A stretch of DNA of 64,000 nt from Clostridium tertium (GCF_017873245.1 NZ_JAGGJY010000001.1:1-64000), one strand, 5' to 3'. Positions 36,729-46,228 are shown, counted from the stretch's first letter. Numbers and translations: made by a program. The notes: generated by a model from the sequence alone, not told the origin.

Positions 36729-38009
36729 ATGAGAAATCAAGTTATTTTTCATGAGTCCAAAAAGTATATGCCAGGCGGAGTTAATTCTCCAGTTAGATCA
36801 TATAGAAATACTGGAATGGAGCCTCCAATTATAAAAAGTGGAAAAGGTGCAATAATAGTAGATGAAGAAGGTAAGGAATATATAGATTTTGTTTTAGCAT
36901 GGGGGCCTATGATATTAGGTCATTCTGATAAAGATGTTGTAAAAGCCATAAAAGAAACTTCAGAAAGTGCAATAGCATTTGGAGCTCCAACTGAATTAGA
37001 GCTAATAATGTCTAAATTCTTATGCAAAAACTTAGAAAACATTGATATGATAAGAATGGTTAATTCAGGTACTGAAGCTACTATGAGTGCAGTAAAATTA
37101 GCAAGAGGATATACTAAAAAGAATAAGATAATAAAGTTTGCCGGGTGTTATCATGGACATTTTGATGGATTTTTAATTGAAGCTGGATCAGGAGTATTAA
37201 CAAATGGAATTCCAGGGTCACTAGGAGTACCTAATGATAGTATAAAAAATACGCTTATAGCAGTATATAATGATAAAGAAAGTATAAAATCTTTATTTGA
37301 TAAATATGGGGATGATATTGCAGGAGTTATTATAGAACCAGTAGCAGGAAATATGGGGGTAATAAAAGCAGAAGAAGATTTTATGAATCTTTTAAGAGAG
37401 CTTTGTGATAAATATGGAGCACTATTGATATTTGATGAAGTTATGAGTGGATTTAGAGTATCTTTTGAGGGGGCTCAAAAGTTATTTGCTGCAAAACCTG
37501 ATTTAGTAACATATGCTAAAATAATGGGAGGGGGACTTCCTTGTGGAGCATATGGAGGCAAAAAAGAAATAATGGAATGCTTATCCCCAGTTGGTGAAGT
37601 TTATCAAGCTGGAACTATGTCAGGAAATCCTATTGTCATGGCAGCTGGAATTGCAACTTTAAATAAGTTGAAAAAACATAAAGAAGAATATTATGAAAAA
37701 ATAAATCATCTAGGATCAATTTTAGAAGAAGGTTTATTAGAAATTGCAAAAGAAAAAGGTATACCAATGACAATTAATAGATATGGTGGAATGCTTACTA
37801 TATTCTTCACAGATTTGAAAGAAGTTAAAAAATATGATGATGTGAAAACATGCAATGAATCTATGTTTAAAAAGTATTTTAAACATATGATATTAAATGG
37901 AATTAATATACCACCATCACAATATGAAGCTTTATTTTTAAGTGTTGCTCACACAGAAGAGCATATAAATAAATTTTTAGATGTTTTTAGAGAATTTAAC
38001 ATAGAATAG
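36729..38009 (+). CDS. hemL: Glutamate-1-semialdehyde 2,1-aminomutase
   Basis: 426 residues. This PLP enzyme makes 5-aminolevulinate from glutamate-1-semialdehyde. It starts [15 protein letters not shown], has the DEVMSGFR aspartate and the PLP-lysine motif [17 protein letters not shown]. The ribosome site AAAGGAGG lies inside the end of hemB, four bases of spacing. Confidence 0.97.
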   Translation: MRNQVIFHESKKYMPGGVNSPVRSYRNTGMEPPIIKSGKGAIIVDEEGKEYIDFVLAWGPMILGHSDKDVVKAIKETSESAIAFGAPTELELIMSKFLCKNLENIDMIRMVNSGTEATMSAVKLARGYTKKNKIIKFAGCYHGHFDGFLIEAGSGVLTNGIPGSLGVPNDSIKNTLIAVYNDKESIKSLFDKYGDDIAGVIIEPVAGNMGVIKAEEDFMNLLRELCDKYGALLIFDEVMSGFRVSFEGAQKLFAAKPDLVTYAKIMGGGLPCGAYGGKKEIMECLSPVGEVYQAGTMSGNPIVMAAGIATLNKLKKHKEEYYEKINHLGSILEEGLLEIAKEKGIPMTINRYGGMLTIFFTDLKEVKKYDDVKTCNESMFKKYFKHMILNGINIPPSQYEALFLSVAHTEEHINKFLDVFREFNIE

Positions 38010-38019
38010 AGAGGTGCAT

Positions 38020-38787
38020 ATGTCAAAAGCAATTATTGTTGTTTCCTTTGGAACAGCTAACTTAGAAGGATTAGAAATGTTGGAAGCATTTGAAGAAGAA
38101 ATAAGAGAAAGTGTAAATGGGAAATATCATGTTTGTAAGGCTTTTACTTCAAGCGTATTATCAAATATATTATTTAATAAATATGGTAAGATAGTTCCAA
38201 GGTTAGAAGAAGTACTATTTAACTTAAGTAATGATAGATATAAAGAAGTATATATTCAACCTTTACACGTGATTGAAGGCAGTGAATATTCCAATATAGA
38301 AAAAACAATTAAAGAATATAATTACTCTTTTTCTAAGATTACCTTAGGAAATGTTCTTATGAGCAATAAAGATGGAAATTTAAAAGAATCATGTAATTTA
38401 ATAGTCAATACAATGGAAGATAATTTAATGAAAATAGATAATATAGTATTAGTAGGACATGGCTCTAAAACAATAAATACAGATGCATATAACATATTAA
38501 AAGACGTTTTTATAGAACATGGATATAAAAATGTATATATAGGAACCTTAGAAGGTGAAATAAGAAGAGAAGATGTTATTACCGAATTATTAAAAGATAA
38601 TATAAAAAACATAACATTAGCTCCAGTACTTATGCTACCTGGAAATCATATAAAAAAGGACATTTTTGGAGAATGCAATTCATGGAAAGCCTCAATAAAA
38701 GAACACAATATAAATGTTACTAGTAGTAAGAAAGCATTATTAGAATACAAAGAAATAAGAGAATATTACATAAATAACATAAAATAA
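38020..38787 (+). CDS. cbiK: CbiK-type anaerobic sirohydrochlorin chelatase
   Basis: 255 residues of the class II chelatase fold: KAIIVVSFGT at the start, the metal histidines in QPLHVIEG, LVGHGSK and APVLMLPGNHIKKDI. CbiK inserts cobalt into sirohydrochlorin for B12, and some homologues insert iron. Since asrC lies next door, iron insertion to give siroheme is plausible. ATG 38020 follows GAGAGGTG. It is the last gene of the operon, before a strong terminator. Confidence 0.9.
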   Translation: MSKAIIVVSFGTANLEGLEMLEAFEEEIRESVNGKYHVCKAFTSSVLSNILFNKYGKIVPRLEEVLFNLSNDRYKEVYIQPLHVIEGSEYSNIEKTIKEYNYSFSKITLGNVLMSNKDGNLKESCNLIVNTMEDNLMKIDNIVLVGHGSKTINTDAYNILKDVFIEHGYKNVYIGTLEGEIRREDVITELLKDNIKNITLAPVLMLPGNHIKKDIFGECNSWKASIKEHNINVTSSKKALLEYKEIREYYINNIK

Positions 38788-38801
38788 AACTAAATATAAA
38801 T

Positions 38802-38843
38802 AATGAAAAACAAAGTTTCCGTTGCAAAACTTTGTTTTTCATT
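38802..38843 (+). terminator. Terminator of the hem operon
   Basis: A 17-bp perfect stem (38802-38818 with 38827-38843) with an eight-base loop; the right arm has a run of five T. Confidence 0.85.
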
Positions 38844-38885
38844 GTACAATATGCTAGTAAAAAATGCAATGTATTATGTTAGTAC

Positions 38886-38903
38886 TTGTTAAAAAAATAA
38901 CAA
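38886..38903 (+). promoter_or_regulatory. Rex operator before the second FNT gene
   Basis: TTGTTAAAAAAATAACAA differs from the Rex consensus TTGTTAA-N4-TTAACAA at one position. It ends 16 bases before the ATG of the FNT gene. Rex represses fermentation and redox genes when NADH is low, so the channel would be induced under reducing conditions. Confidence 0.75.
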
Positions 38904-38919
38904 TATTGTGGGGTGTATC

Positions 38920-39705
38920 ATGTACAGTAAAGAAATTCATAATTTAGCCCATTCAGCAGAGGTTAAAAGCACGTTACTAAGAAAAAGCAAGGGGAGATAC
39001 TTAGTAAGTTCAATGCTTGGAAGTTTATTTGTTAGCTTAGGAATTATGCTTATTTATACTATTGGTGGAATTATGCACCATAATGGTATAGAAACTTATA
39101 AAATTCTAATGGGAGCATCTTTTGGTGTAGCACTAAGTTTAGTATTAATGGCAGGTGGAGATTTATTTACAAGTAATGCTATGATAATGACTATGGGTGC
39201 ATTAGAAAAAACAGTAACTTGGGTTGATGCTATAAAAATTTGGTTTGCAAGTTGGATTGGAAACATCTTAGGTGGGATTCTTGGTGCAATATTATTTGTA
39301 CAAGCTGGTTTAACTAGTGGAAAAAGTGAATACATTGGAGAGTTTATTGTAAATAATGCTTATGGTAAAATAAATACTCCAGCAGGACAACTTATATTAA
39401 AAGGTATTTTATGTAACATACTAGTTTGTTTAGCTGTTTGGATGTGCTATAAGTTAAAAGAAGAAACAGCTAAAATATTAATGATATTCTGGTGTTTATT
39501 TACATTTATAACAGCAGGATTTGAACATAGTGTAGCTAATATGGGATTTTTAGCTATGGGATACTTAATTGATCCATCAACAATAACTTTAGGTGGGTAT
39601 ACATATAACATTATTTTAGTATCACTAGGAAACTTTATAGGAGGAGCATTGTTTTTAGCATTGCCATACTACTATATTACAAGTGGAAGTAAGGAAGAAA
39701 AATAA
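38920..39705 (+). CDS. Formate/nitrite transporter family channel, second copy
   Basis: 261 residues, six helices, clearly paralogous to the FNT protein at 27.8-28.5 kb along the whole length (SFGVALSLVLMAGGDLFTSNAM; CNILVCLAVW; FEHSVANM). Pore-lining differences are visible (GGDLF against GSELF), so the anion preference could differ. ATG 38920 follows GTGGGGTG and the Rex operator. It is a separate transcript behind the hem operon. Confidence 0.9.
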   Translation: MYSKEIHNLAHSAEVKSTLLRKSKGRYLVSSMLGSLFVSLGIMLIYTIGGIMHHNGIETYKILMGASFGVALSLVLMAGGDLFTSNAMIMTMGALEKTVTWVDAIKIWFASWIGNILGGILGAILFVQAGLTSGKSEYIGEFIVNNAYGKINTPAGQLILKGILCNILVCLAVWMCYKLKEETAKILMIFWCLFTFITAGFEHSVANMGFLAMGYLIDPSTITLGGYTYNIILVSLGNFIGGALFLALPYYYITSGSKEEK

Positions 39706-39801
39706 TAGTTTAAACTAGAATTTGTAATTAGCCTTCTAAGTTCAATATTATTATAAAAAGAAATCATAAATATTTATAAATGAATTGAATAGTAAGATGT
39801 A

Positions 39802-39830
39802 AAGGATGGATAAATATCCATCCTTATTTT
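39802..39830 (+). terminator. Terminator after the second FNT gene
   Basis: An 11-bp perfect stem (39802-39812 with 39815-39825) and T-rich tail. Confidence 0.85.
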
Positions 39831-39924
39831 AATTGTGTCAAGCATGTATAACAACTTGGCGTAAGATATTAGCTAAAAGCTTAATGATGAGATTAGTAAT
39901 TTATAATTAAGAAATATCACTAAC

Positions 39925-40002
39925 AAATTAACTAACAGTTAATTTACTTACTAATAAATTAACAATGACTCAATTGTAGTAATATGTCTTACTTGATAAA
40001 AT
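39925..40002 (+). promoter_or_regulatory. Promoter and palindrome upstream of the XRE gene
   Basis: A promoter, TTGTAG (39974-39979), 17 bases, TAAAAT (39997-40002), precedes the XRE gene by 50 bases. Upstream at 39925-39945 lies the palindrome AAATTAACT-AAC-AGTTAATTT, a candidate autoregulatory operator. Confidence 0.5.
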
Positions 40003-40053
40003 AATAGTAACAAAAGCTTTTGATTTACTATTTATAAAGGAGCACAGGCTAAT

Positions 40054-41103
40054 ATGAAGATAAATGAAATTATAAAAGAGAGAAGAATAGATCAAGGATT
40101 GACGCAGGAGCAAGTTGCTGAAGCGCTTGGGATATCAACGCCTGCAGTTAATAAGTGGGAGAAGGGGATTAGCTATCCTGATATTACTATATTGCCAGCT
40201 TTAGCAAGGCTTTTAAGAGTAGATTTAAATACTTTGCTTTCCTTTAAAGAAGACGTAACTGATATTGAAATAGGACGTTTTATAAATGAATTAGTTGAGA
40301 TAATCAGAAGTAGTGGATTTGATATAGGTTTTGAGAAAGCGATGGATAAGATTCATGAGTATCCCAATAATGATAAATTAATTTTAAATATAGCAACTGT
40401 CCTTGAGGGGAGTTTATTTATGTTTGCAATTGAAAGTATAGATGCCTATGAGAAGGAGATTGAAAATTTATATGTAAAAACTTCAAATAGTAATGATACA
40501 GAGGTAGCTAATCAAGCAACTTCTATGTTAATTAACAAATACTTAGGAAGGGAAGAGTATGATAAGGCTCAAGCTTGCATTGATAAACTTCCTAATATTA
40601 CTTATGATAAAAATCAGCTTCAAGGTAATCTTTATATTAAATCAGGGGAGTATGGAAAAGCAGCTGAACTTTTTGAACAAAAATTAATTTCCAAGACAAC
40701 TGATATCTTTATGATATTAATATCTATGATGGAAATTGCCTTGAAAGAAAATCATAATGAGGATGCTAAATATTTTGCTGAGATTATAGAAAAGACAACA
40801 AGTTTATACGATCTTTGGGATTACAATTCTTATTCTGCATATTTTCAGTTATATTCAGTTCAAAAAGATGAAGTTAATTTAATTTCTACTTTAAGGAAAA
40901 TGATAACTGAAATGAAAACTCCGTGGGATATATCAAAATCTAGATTATATAAACATATTAAACCTAAAGAATCTAAAGGTGAAAGTAATGAGGTTTTCAT
41001 TTCAACATTTTTAAATGCGCTTAAAAATGATAAGGATAATGATCTAGAATTTTTAAAAGACAATAAGGAATTCCTAGAGATTATAGATAAGTATAGTAAG
41101 TAA
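40054..41103 (+). CDS. XRE-family regulator with TPR-like C-terminal region
   Basis: 349 residues. Residues 5-60 are a Cro/CI helix-turn-helix (GLTQEQVAEALGISTPAVNKWEKGISYPD). The remaining 280 residues are helical repeats of TPR type (YDKAQACIDKL, GEYGKAAELFEQKL), as in peptide- or protein-sensing regulators. There is no adjacent peptide gene. The ribosome site is AAAGGAG. The 5' part is richer in G and C than its neighbours, and an 11-bp direct repeat (39850-39860 and 41377-41387) brackets the gene, so recent arrival is possible. Confidence 0.85.
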   Translation: MKINEIIKERRIDQGLTQEQVAEALGISTPAVNKWEKGISYPDITILPALARLLRVDLNTLLSFKEDVTDIEIGRFINELVEIIRSSGFDIGFEKAMDKIHEYPNNDKLILNIATVLEGSLFMFAIESIDAYEKEIENLYVKTSNSNDTEVANQATSMLINKYLGREEYDKAQACIDKLPNITYDKNQLQGNLYIKSGEYGKAAELFEQKLISKTTDIFMILISMMEIALKENHNEDAKYFAEIIEKTTSLYDLWDYNSYSAYFQLYSVQKDEVNLISTLRKMITEMKTPWDISKSRLYKHIKPKESKGESNEVFISTFLNALKNDKDNDLEFLKDNKEFLEIIDKYSK

Positions 41104-41710
41104 TGTAATTAGCAATGGTTCTATATGAGATATCTATACTATTAATTTTCTTTAGAGCATGTGTATTTTTTTTGATAGAAAGATTTTTAATGCTTCTGTG
41201 ATAGTATGAGTATTTAGTATATTACATTTTTTGTTTGTAATAAGCTAAATTAATTTATAATCTTCTATGTTTTTTATACAAAAAACTAGGAAGTCAAAAA
41301 TATAAGAATTAGATTAAGTGAAAGGCGTACTAGTTATTATCGGTTACGCTTTTCTTTTTATGCGCTTAGAATGGAGAACAACTTGGCTCTAAAGGTAAGT
41401 TGAGGCTATGTGTAAATATAAACACTTAAGTTGGCGTGGGTAATAAACAGAAAAATAGCTCTTAGAAATAAAATCAGAGAACTAAAACTATTTGATTATT
41501 GGAGATATAGATAAATTCTAAATCTTTATATTTAAATTGTTAGAAATTTTTTAGAAATACGATAGGATAATTTTATATTTATCTATTATTATAAAAGGTG
41601 ATAGTAAATGTTATAATTTACCTATGGATAAAATTAGATAAACTTAAATTTGTGCAATCTTTACATTTAATTATATAAAACTATTTTGTATATAAGAAAG
41701 GAAAGACTTT
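41104..41710 (+). other. 607-base gap: terminator, repeats and upstream region of the two-component operon
   Basis: A terminator-like hairpin (AAAGGCGTA 41321-41329 with TACGCTTTT 41345-41353, then T-rich) lies mid-gap. The second copy of the 11-base repeat AACAACTTGGC is at 41377-41387, and a related AAGTTGGCG at 41428-41436. TTAGAAAT occurs twice (41540-41547 and 41551-41558), 11 bases apart, a spacing used by OmpR-type regulators. I see no coding frame. Confidence 0.5.
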
Positions 41711-42406
41711 ATGGGAAAATATAATGTTTTAGTTGTAGATGATGAAAAAGAAATAACTGATGCAATAGAAATATATTTAAAAAATGAAGATATAAATGTT
41801 ATTAAAGCTTATGATGGATTAGAAGCACTCAATATAATTAATAATAAAGAGATTCATCTTGTAATTATGGATTTAATGATGCCTAAAATGGATGGAATGA
41901 GAGCAACTATGAATATAAGAGAAGATAAAAATATACCTATAATAATTTTATCCGCTAAATCACAAGATACTGATAAAATATTAGGGTTAAATATAGGAGC
42001 AGATGATTATATAACAAAGCCTTTTAACCCATTAGAACTTATTGCAAGAGTTAAGTCTCAACTTAGAAGATATGTTGATTTGGGTAATTATGTAAAAGAA
42101 GAAAGTAATGATATTTTAACTTATGGAATAGTAAAGTTAGACAAGATTAGAAAATATCTTGAGGTAGATGGCAAAGAAATAAAAATAACTAAAACCGAAT
42201 ATAAAATATTAGACCTTCTTTTAAGCAATCCAGGCAGAGTTTTTTCTTCAGCAGAAATATATGAAAGAGTTTGGGAGGAGCCATGCTTTAGTACAGATAC
42301 AGTAATGGTACATATTAGAAGAATAAGAGAAAAGATAGAAATAGATCCTAAAAAGCCAAGATATTTAAAGGTTATATGGGGAGTTGGATATAAGTTTGAG
42401 AAGTAG
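41711..42406 (+). CDS. OmpR/VanR-type response regulator
   Basis: 231 residues: receiver domain (acidic pair DDE at 10-12, phospho-acceptor Asp in IMDLMMPKMDG near residue 53, Lys in ITKPFNP) and a winged-helix DNA-binding domain (YKILDLLLSNPGRVFSSAEIYERVW). It heads a three-gene operon with two sensor-kinase genes; the first overlaps its end. The ATG follows AAAGGAAAG. The signal and the target genes are unknown. Confidence 0.95.
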   Translation: MGKYNVLVVDDEKEITDAIEIYLKNEDINVIKAYDGLEALNIINNKEIHLVIMDLMMPKMDGMRATMNIREDKNIPIIILSAKSQDTDKILGLNIGADDYITKPFNPLELIARVKSQLRRYVDLGNYVKEESNDILTYGIVKLDKIRKYLEVDGKEIKITKTEYKILDLLLSNPGRVFSSAEIYERVWEEPCFSTDTVMVHIRRIREKIEIDPKKPRYLKVIWGVGYKFEK

Positions 42407-43472
42407 AGAATTTATATTGAAAAATAAAAGAATACTCAAGTATTTAGCTATTTTAATAATAAGTATCTGTATAATTTTTATTGTTTATATAGTGCCTAAT
42501 TATAAAACTTTAGTATTAACAATTTTATTATTAATACTATTAAATACATTAATGTTAAGCAAGCTAATTAGTAATAACTTCAAAATAGTTACAATTTGGA
42601 GAGAAATAGAAGATTGGTTAAATAAATTTGATAAAGAAAATATTTCTAGGGATTTTAATAATAAAAAAGTTTTTGATATGAAAAAATTAGGTGGATATTT
42701 TAAAAATGGCTATTTAGATTTGATATTAAAGATAAATAAAATAAGCAAGAATTTAAAAAAATCAGCAAGTAATATTAAAAAAAATGAAAAAGTAAATATA
42801 GATCTTTTAGATAATCTAACAAAAAAATTGAACAAGCCAATAGATGATATATTAGATAATATTAATAAGTTAAAAAATGATGTAGATAATAATGAGATAG
42901 TAGACTTATTAAAGAATAAGTCAAATAATCTAAATAAGTTAATAGAAGAATTATTTGAGGCTTCAAAAACAGCAACTGGAGATATGGTGGTAGAAGTTAA
43001 TGAAATAGAGCTAATTGAATTTTTAAAACAAGCTATAATTGAATTTGAAGATAAAATAATTAATAGTTCACTAACATTCAGAAAAAACTTTCCTAGAGAA
43101 AGCATATATATTTCTTGCAGTGGTGAAAAGTTATGGAGAGTTTTTGATATATTATTTGAAAATGCTATAAAGCATTCTCTAGAAAATAGTAGAGTATATA
43201 TAGATGTAAATTGTAAGGATAATAAGGTTCATATATGTATAAAGAATACTTCTAAAAAAGAGTTGAATATAGAACCAAAAGATTTGATTTATATAATAAA
43301 TAGTAATAAAGAAGAAGATGTATCAGGATTAGGAATAGAAATTGCTAAAAACTTAGTGTTAATACAAAATGGTGATTTTAATATAGATATAGATGGTGAT
43401 TTATTCAAAGTAGAAATGGTTTTTAATATTGATTCAATTCAAAAAGCACCTTTAGAAAAGGAGGTGACTTAA
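42396..43472 (+). CDS. Histidine kinase-like protein lacking the phospho-acceptor His
   Basis: About 358 residues. Two membrane helices (residues 15-55) are followed by a kinase core. The H-box position reads LTKKLNKPIDDIL where SHDLRTPLTSI is expected, so the phosphorylated His is replaced by Lys. The LFEASKTATGDM block, N-box FENAIKHS and G-box VSGLGIEIAKNL are kept, so ATP binding may persist. The start is uncertain: TTG 42396 is 12 bases from GGGGAG; TTG 42384 directly abuts it. It overlaps the response regulator by 11 bases and the next kinase by one. Confidence 0.8.
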   Translation: MRSREFILKNKRILKYLAILIISICIIFIVYIVPNYKTLVLTILLLILLNTLMLSKLISNNFKIVTIWREIEDWLNKFDKENISRDFNNKKVFDMKKLGGYFKNGYLDLILKINKISKNLKKSASNIKKNEKVNIDLLDNLTKKLNKPIDDILDNINKLKNDVDNNEIVDLLKNKSNNLNKLIEELFEASKTATGDMVVEVNEIELIEFLKQAIIEFEDKIINSSLTFRKNFPRESIYISCSGEKLWRVFDILFENAIKHSLENSRVYIDVNCKDNKVHICIKNTSKKELNIEPKDLIYIINSNKEEDVSGLGIEIAKNLVLIQNGDFNIDIDGDLFKVEMVFNIDSIQKAPLEKEVT

Positions 43473-44902
43473 TGATGTTTGATAAAAATTTCTGTAATAA
43501 GGATTATAAAATTAGATGGATTAGTGAAGAAGAGAATATAAAATTAAAAGATATAAACGAGAGGGTATTTATAGAAACATTTATTGGCAAGATATTAGTT
43601 TTTATAAATTATTTTGTTGTAAGAAAACTGGTTAATACTACAGGTGAAGAATTTTTACCTAATTACAATACAGAAGGGCCAAAGTATATTGTTCTATTAA
43701 CATGGATAGTTTTTTCTGTAATAGTTTCAATATCATTATTACAAATAGTACTGAAAAGCAAGATATATAAAAGCCAAGGGGTTGAAGGATATGAAAGAAG
43801 TTTTTATAGAGGAAAACTTTTTAATAAATTTATCAAAATAACAATATCAATTATATTTTATATAACTTTATATCAGATAATATTTCAGTTAACTATGAAG
43901 GAAATTAATATAAAATCAACAATATTATGGTGGATAATAATATTGAATATTTTAGTATTATGTTATCTTGGAATAAGCATATTAAAAAATAATTTAATAG
44001 TAGAAAATTTAAATTCAATTTTGGACGAAACTATAAAAGGTTTAGAAAGTGGAAGCTTTGATAAGGTATATGATATATTAAATGAAAATCAAGAGAATTA
44101 CGTGTTATTTAATGGTATGGATTTAAATATACTTAATAGGGCTATAAAGGAGCTTATTTCTATCTCAAAATGTATTGAAAATAATGAAGCAACATCTAAT
44201 GTTGAAAAGGTTGAATTAATAACTAATGTATCTCATGATTTGAGAACACCTTTAACTTCTATAATAAATTATGTTGATTTTTTAAGTAGAGGAAAGTTAA
44301 CTGAAGATAATAAAAAGGAGTATATAGATATATTAGCAAGAAAAGCAAAAAGAATTAAAGTTTTAATTTGTGATCTTAAAGAGTCTATAATTGCTAATTC
44401 CAATAATATATCTTTAGATATTAGAGAAGTTGATCTTAGAGACGTACTAGATCATGTACTATTTGAATTAGAAGATAAAATAAGAGAATTTAATCTTAAA
44501 TTTAATATAAATGTATTTTTAAATGGTAAAGAAGTAAAATCGGATAAATATACAAAAATTATTGTCTGTGCAGATTATGATAAGACACTTAGGATATATC
44601 AAAATATCATATCTAATATAATTAAATATTCAGTAGAGGGATCTGAAGTTTTTATAGTGTTTGAATATTATTATAATAAAGTTGATAAGATTAGCAATAC
44701 AACATTTATCAATGAGTCTACTGAGAAAATAAAACTTAATGAAAAAGAGCTTCTTGAAAGATTTAAAAGGGGAGATACATCGAGAACAGCTGAAGGATCA
44801 GGGCTAGGATTAGATATAGCAAAAAGTTTAACGGAAGCTCAAAATGGAAAATTTAAAATAGAAATAAGAGGTAATAAATTTATTGTGAATGTATTGATTT
44901 AA
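43472..44902 (+). CDS. Sensor histidine kinase
   Basis: 476 residues. Four or so membrane helices lie between residues 30 and 175, with a polar segment (RKLVNTTGEEFLPNYNTEGPKY) exposed between the first two. The kinase core has an intact H-box VSHDLRTPLTSI near residue 258, the F-box-like LLERFKRGDTS and G-box GSGLGLDIAKSL; the N-box is divergent (NIISNIIKYS). The start follows AAGGAGGTGA and the ATG overlaps the stop of the upstream pseudo-kinase (TAATG). It is the active phospho-donor candidate of the operon. Confidence 0.93.
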   Translation: MMFDKNFCNKDYKIRWISEEENIKLKDINERVFIETFIGKILVFINYFVVRKLVNTTGEEFLPNYNTEGPKYIVLLTWIVFSVIVSISLLQIVLKSKIYKSQGVEGYERSFYRGKLFNKFIKITISIIFYITLYQIIFQLTMKEINIKSTILWWIIILNILVLCYLGISILKNNLIVENLNSILDETIKGLESGSFDKVYDILNENQENYVLFNGMDLNILNRAIKELISISKCIENNEATSNVEKVELITNVSHDLRTPLTSIINYVDFLSRGKLTEDNKKEYIDILARKAKRIKVLICDLKESIIANSNNISLDIREVDLRDVLDHVLFELEDKIREFNLKFNINVFLNGKEVKSDKYTKIIVCADYDKTLRIYQNIISNIIKYSVEGSEVFIVFEYYYNKVDKISNTTFINESTEKIKLNEKELLERFKRGDTSRTAEGSGLGLDIAKSLTEAQNGKFKIEIRGNKFIVNVLI

Positions 44903-44943
44903 AGAGTTTTAATAAATCTTGGAAAAGTATTATGTATAGTAAA

Positions 44944-44992
44944 AAAATAAGATTTAAGTGGATGTCTTAGATACCCACTTAAATCTTATTTT
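44944..44992. terminator. Bidirectional terminator between the kinase and ilvE
   Basis: An 18-bp stem (44944-44961 with 44975-44992) flanked by A and T runs; it touches the ilvE stop codon on the minus strand. Confidence 0.85.
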
Positions 44993-46013
44993 AAACTTCA
45001 AATACCCAACCTTCAGGTCCTTCAACATCTCCAAATTGAATTCCACAAAGAATTCTATAAAGCTCTTTTGTAACAGGACCAACTTCAGTTTCACTATGGA
45101 ATACATGAAGTTTATCTTTATATTCTATTCCGCCGATTGGAGTTATAACAGCAGCAGTACCACAAGCACCAGCTTCTTTAAACTCATCAATATTGTCAAT
45201 ATAAACATCTCTTTCAAATACAGGCATTTTTAAATACTCTTTAGCTATATCCATAAGAGAATATTTAGTTATGCTAGGAAGAATTGATGGTGACTTTGGA
45301 GTAATAAATTCATTATTTTTTGTTATTCCAAAGAAATTAGCAGCACCAACCTCTTCAATTTTGCTGTGAGTTGCAGGGTCTAAATAAATACAATCTGCAA
45401 ATCCTCTATCAGCAGCTATTTTATGTGGATGTAATGAAGCAGCATAGTTTCCACCAACTTTTTGTCCACCAGTTCCATAAGGAGCAGCTCTATCATAATC
45501 AGCTATCATAAAGTTGCATGGTGTCAATCCTTCTTTAAAGTAAGGTCCTACAGGTACTGCAAATACGCAGAAAATATATTCAGGAGCAGGCTTAACCCCT
45601 ATATTATCTCCAACGCCAATCATAAATGGTCTTAAATATAATGTAGCACCAGTACCATATGGTGGAACATAATGCTCATTAGCTCTAACTACTTGCTTAC
45701 AAGCATCTATGAACTTTTCAACAGGTATTTCAGGCATAAGTAATTTAGCTGTACTCTCATTCATTCTATGTGCATTTCTATCTACTCTAAATAATTGAAT
45801 CTTTCCATCTTTTCTTCTGTAAGCTTTTAAGCCTTCAAAGCACTGTTGACCGTAATGAAGAGCTGTAGAAGCTTCACTTATGTTTAACATATTATCTTCT
45901 GTTAATTTACCTTCGTCCCATTTTCCATCTTTCCAAACTGATACATATCTATAATCAGTTTTAATATAGTTAAAGCCAAGATTGCTCCAATCGATATTAA
46001 CATCTTTACTCAT
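44991..46013 (-). CDS. ilvE: Branched-chain amino acid aminotransferase
   Basis: 340 residues, class IV PLP aminotransferase: YGQQCFEGLKAYR near the start, the PLP lysine region (GGQKVGGNYAASLHP), and EEVGAANFFGI further on. It interconverts leucine, isoleucine and valine with their keto acids. ATG 46013 follows AAGGAGGTAAT; the longer frame begins inside that site. It is divergent from ridA, which removes reactive enamines made by PLP enzymes. Confidence 0.95.
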   Translation of the reverse strand: MSKDVNIDWSNLGFNYIKTDYRYVSVWKDGKWDEGKLTEDNMLNISEASTALHYGQQCFEGLKAYRRKDGKIQLFRVDRNAHRMNESTAKLLMPEIPVEKFIDACKQVVRANEHYVPPYGTGATLYLRPFMIGVGDNIGVKPAPEYIFCVFAVPVGPYFKEGLTPCNFMIADYDRAAPYGTGGQKVGGNYAASLHPHKIAADRGFADCIYLDPATHSKIEEVGAANFFGITKNNEFITPKSPSILPSITKYSLMDIAKEYLKMPVFERDVYIDNIDEFKEAGACGTAAVITPIGGIEYKDKLHVFHSETEVGPVTKELYRILCGIQFGDVEGPEGWVFEV

Positions 46014-46155
46014 ATTTATTACCTCCTTCATGGTTTCTATATTATTCTAATTGTACCATTACTTAATAAATTAATAAATGTTTAATATACAATAAAAGTT
46101 TATTTAAATGATTACATATTGAAATTTTAGGAAAAAAAAGGTATATTTAGATTGA

Positions 46156-46228
46156 AGGATATCTAAAACTTTATGGAGATGCTGAAATTTGTTTTAGATA
46201 TCCTGTATGAGTTTGATAAGCTCATATT
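46156..46228 (+). promoter_or_regulatory. Structured leader upstream of ridA
   Basis: A 14-bp perfect inverted repeat (46156-46169 with 46191-46204) with a 21-base loop that carries TATGGAGATG, followed by a short TATGAG/CTCATA hairpin (46207-46227). No T run follows. It may be a 5'-UTR structure or an operator region shared by ilvE and ridA. I cannot match it to a known class. Confidence 0.4.

Noticed and set aside
44958-45233. 91-codon plus-strand frame opposite ilvE
   Set aside because: It is the complement of the conserved ilvE coding sequence and begins in the terminator.
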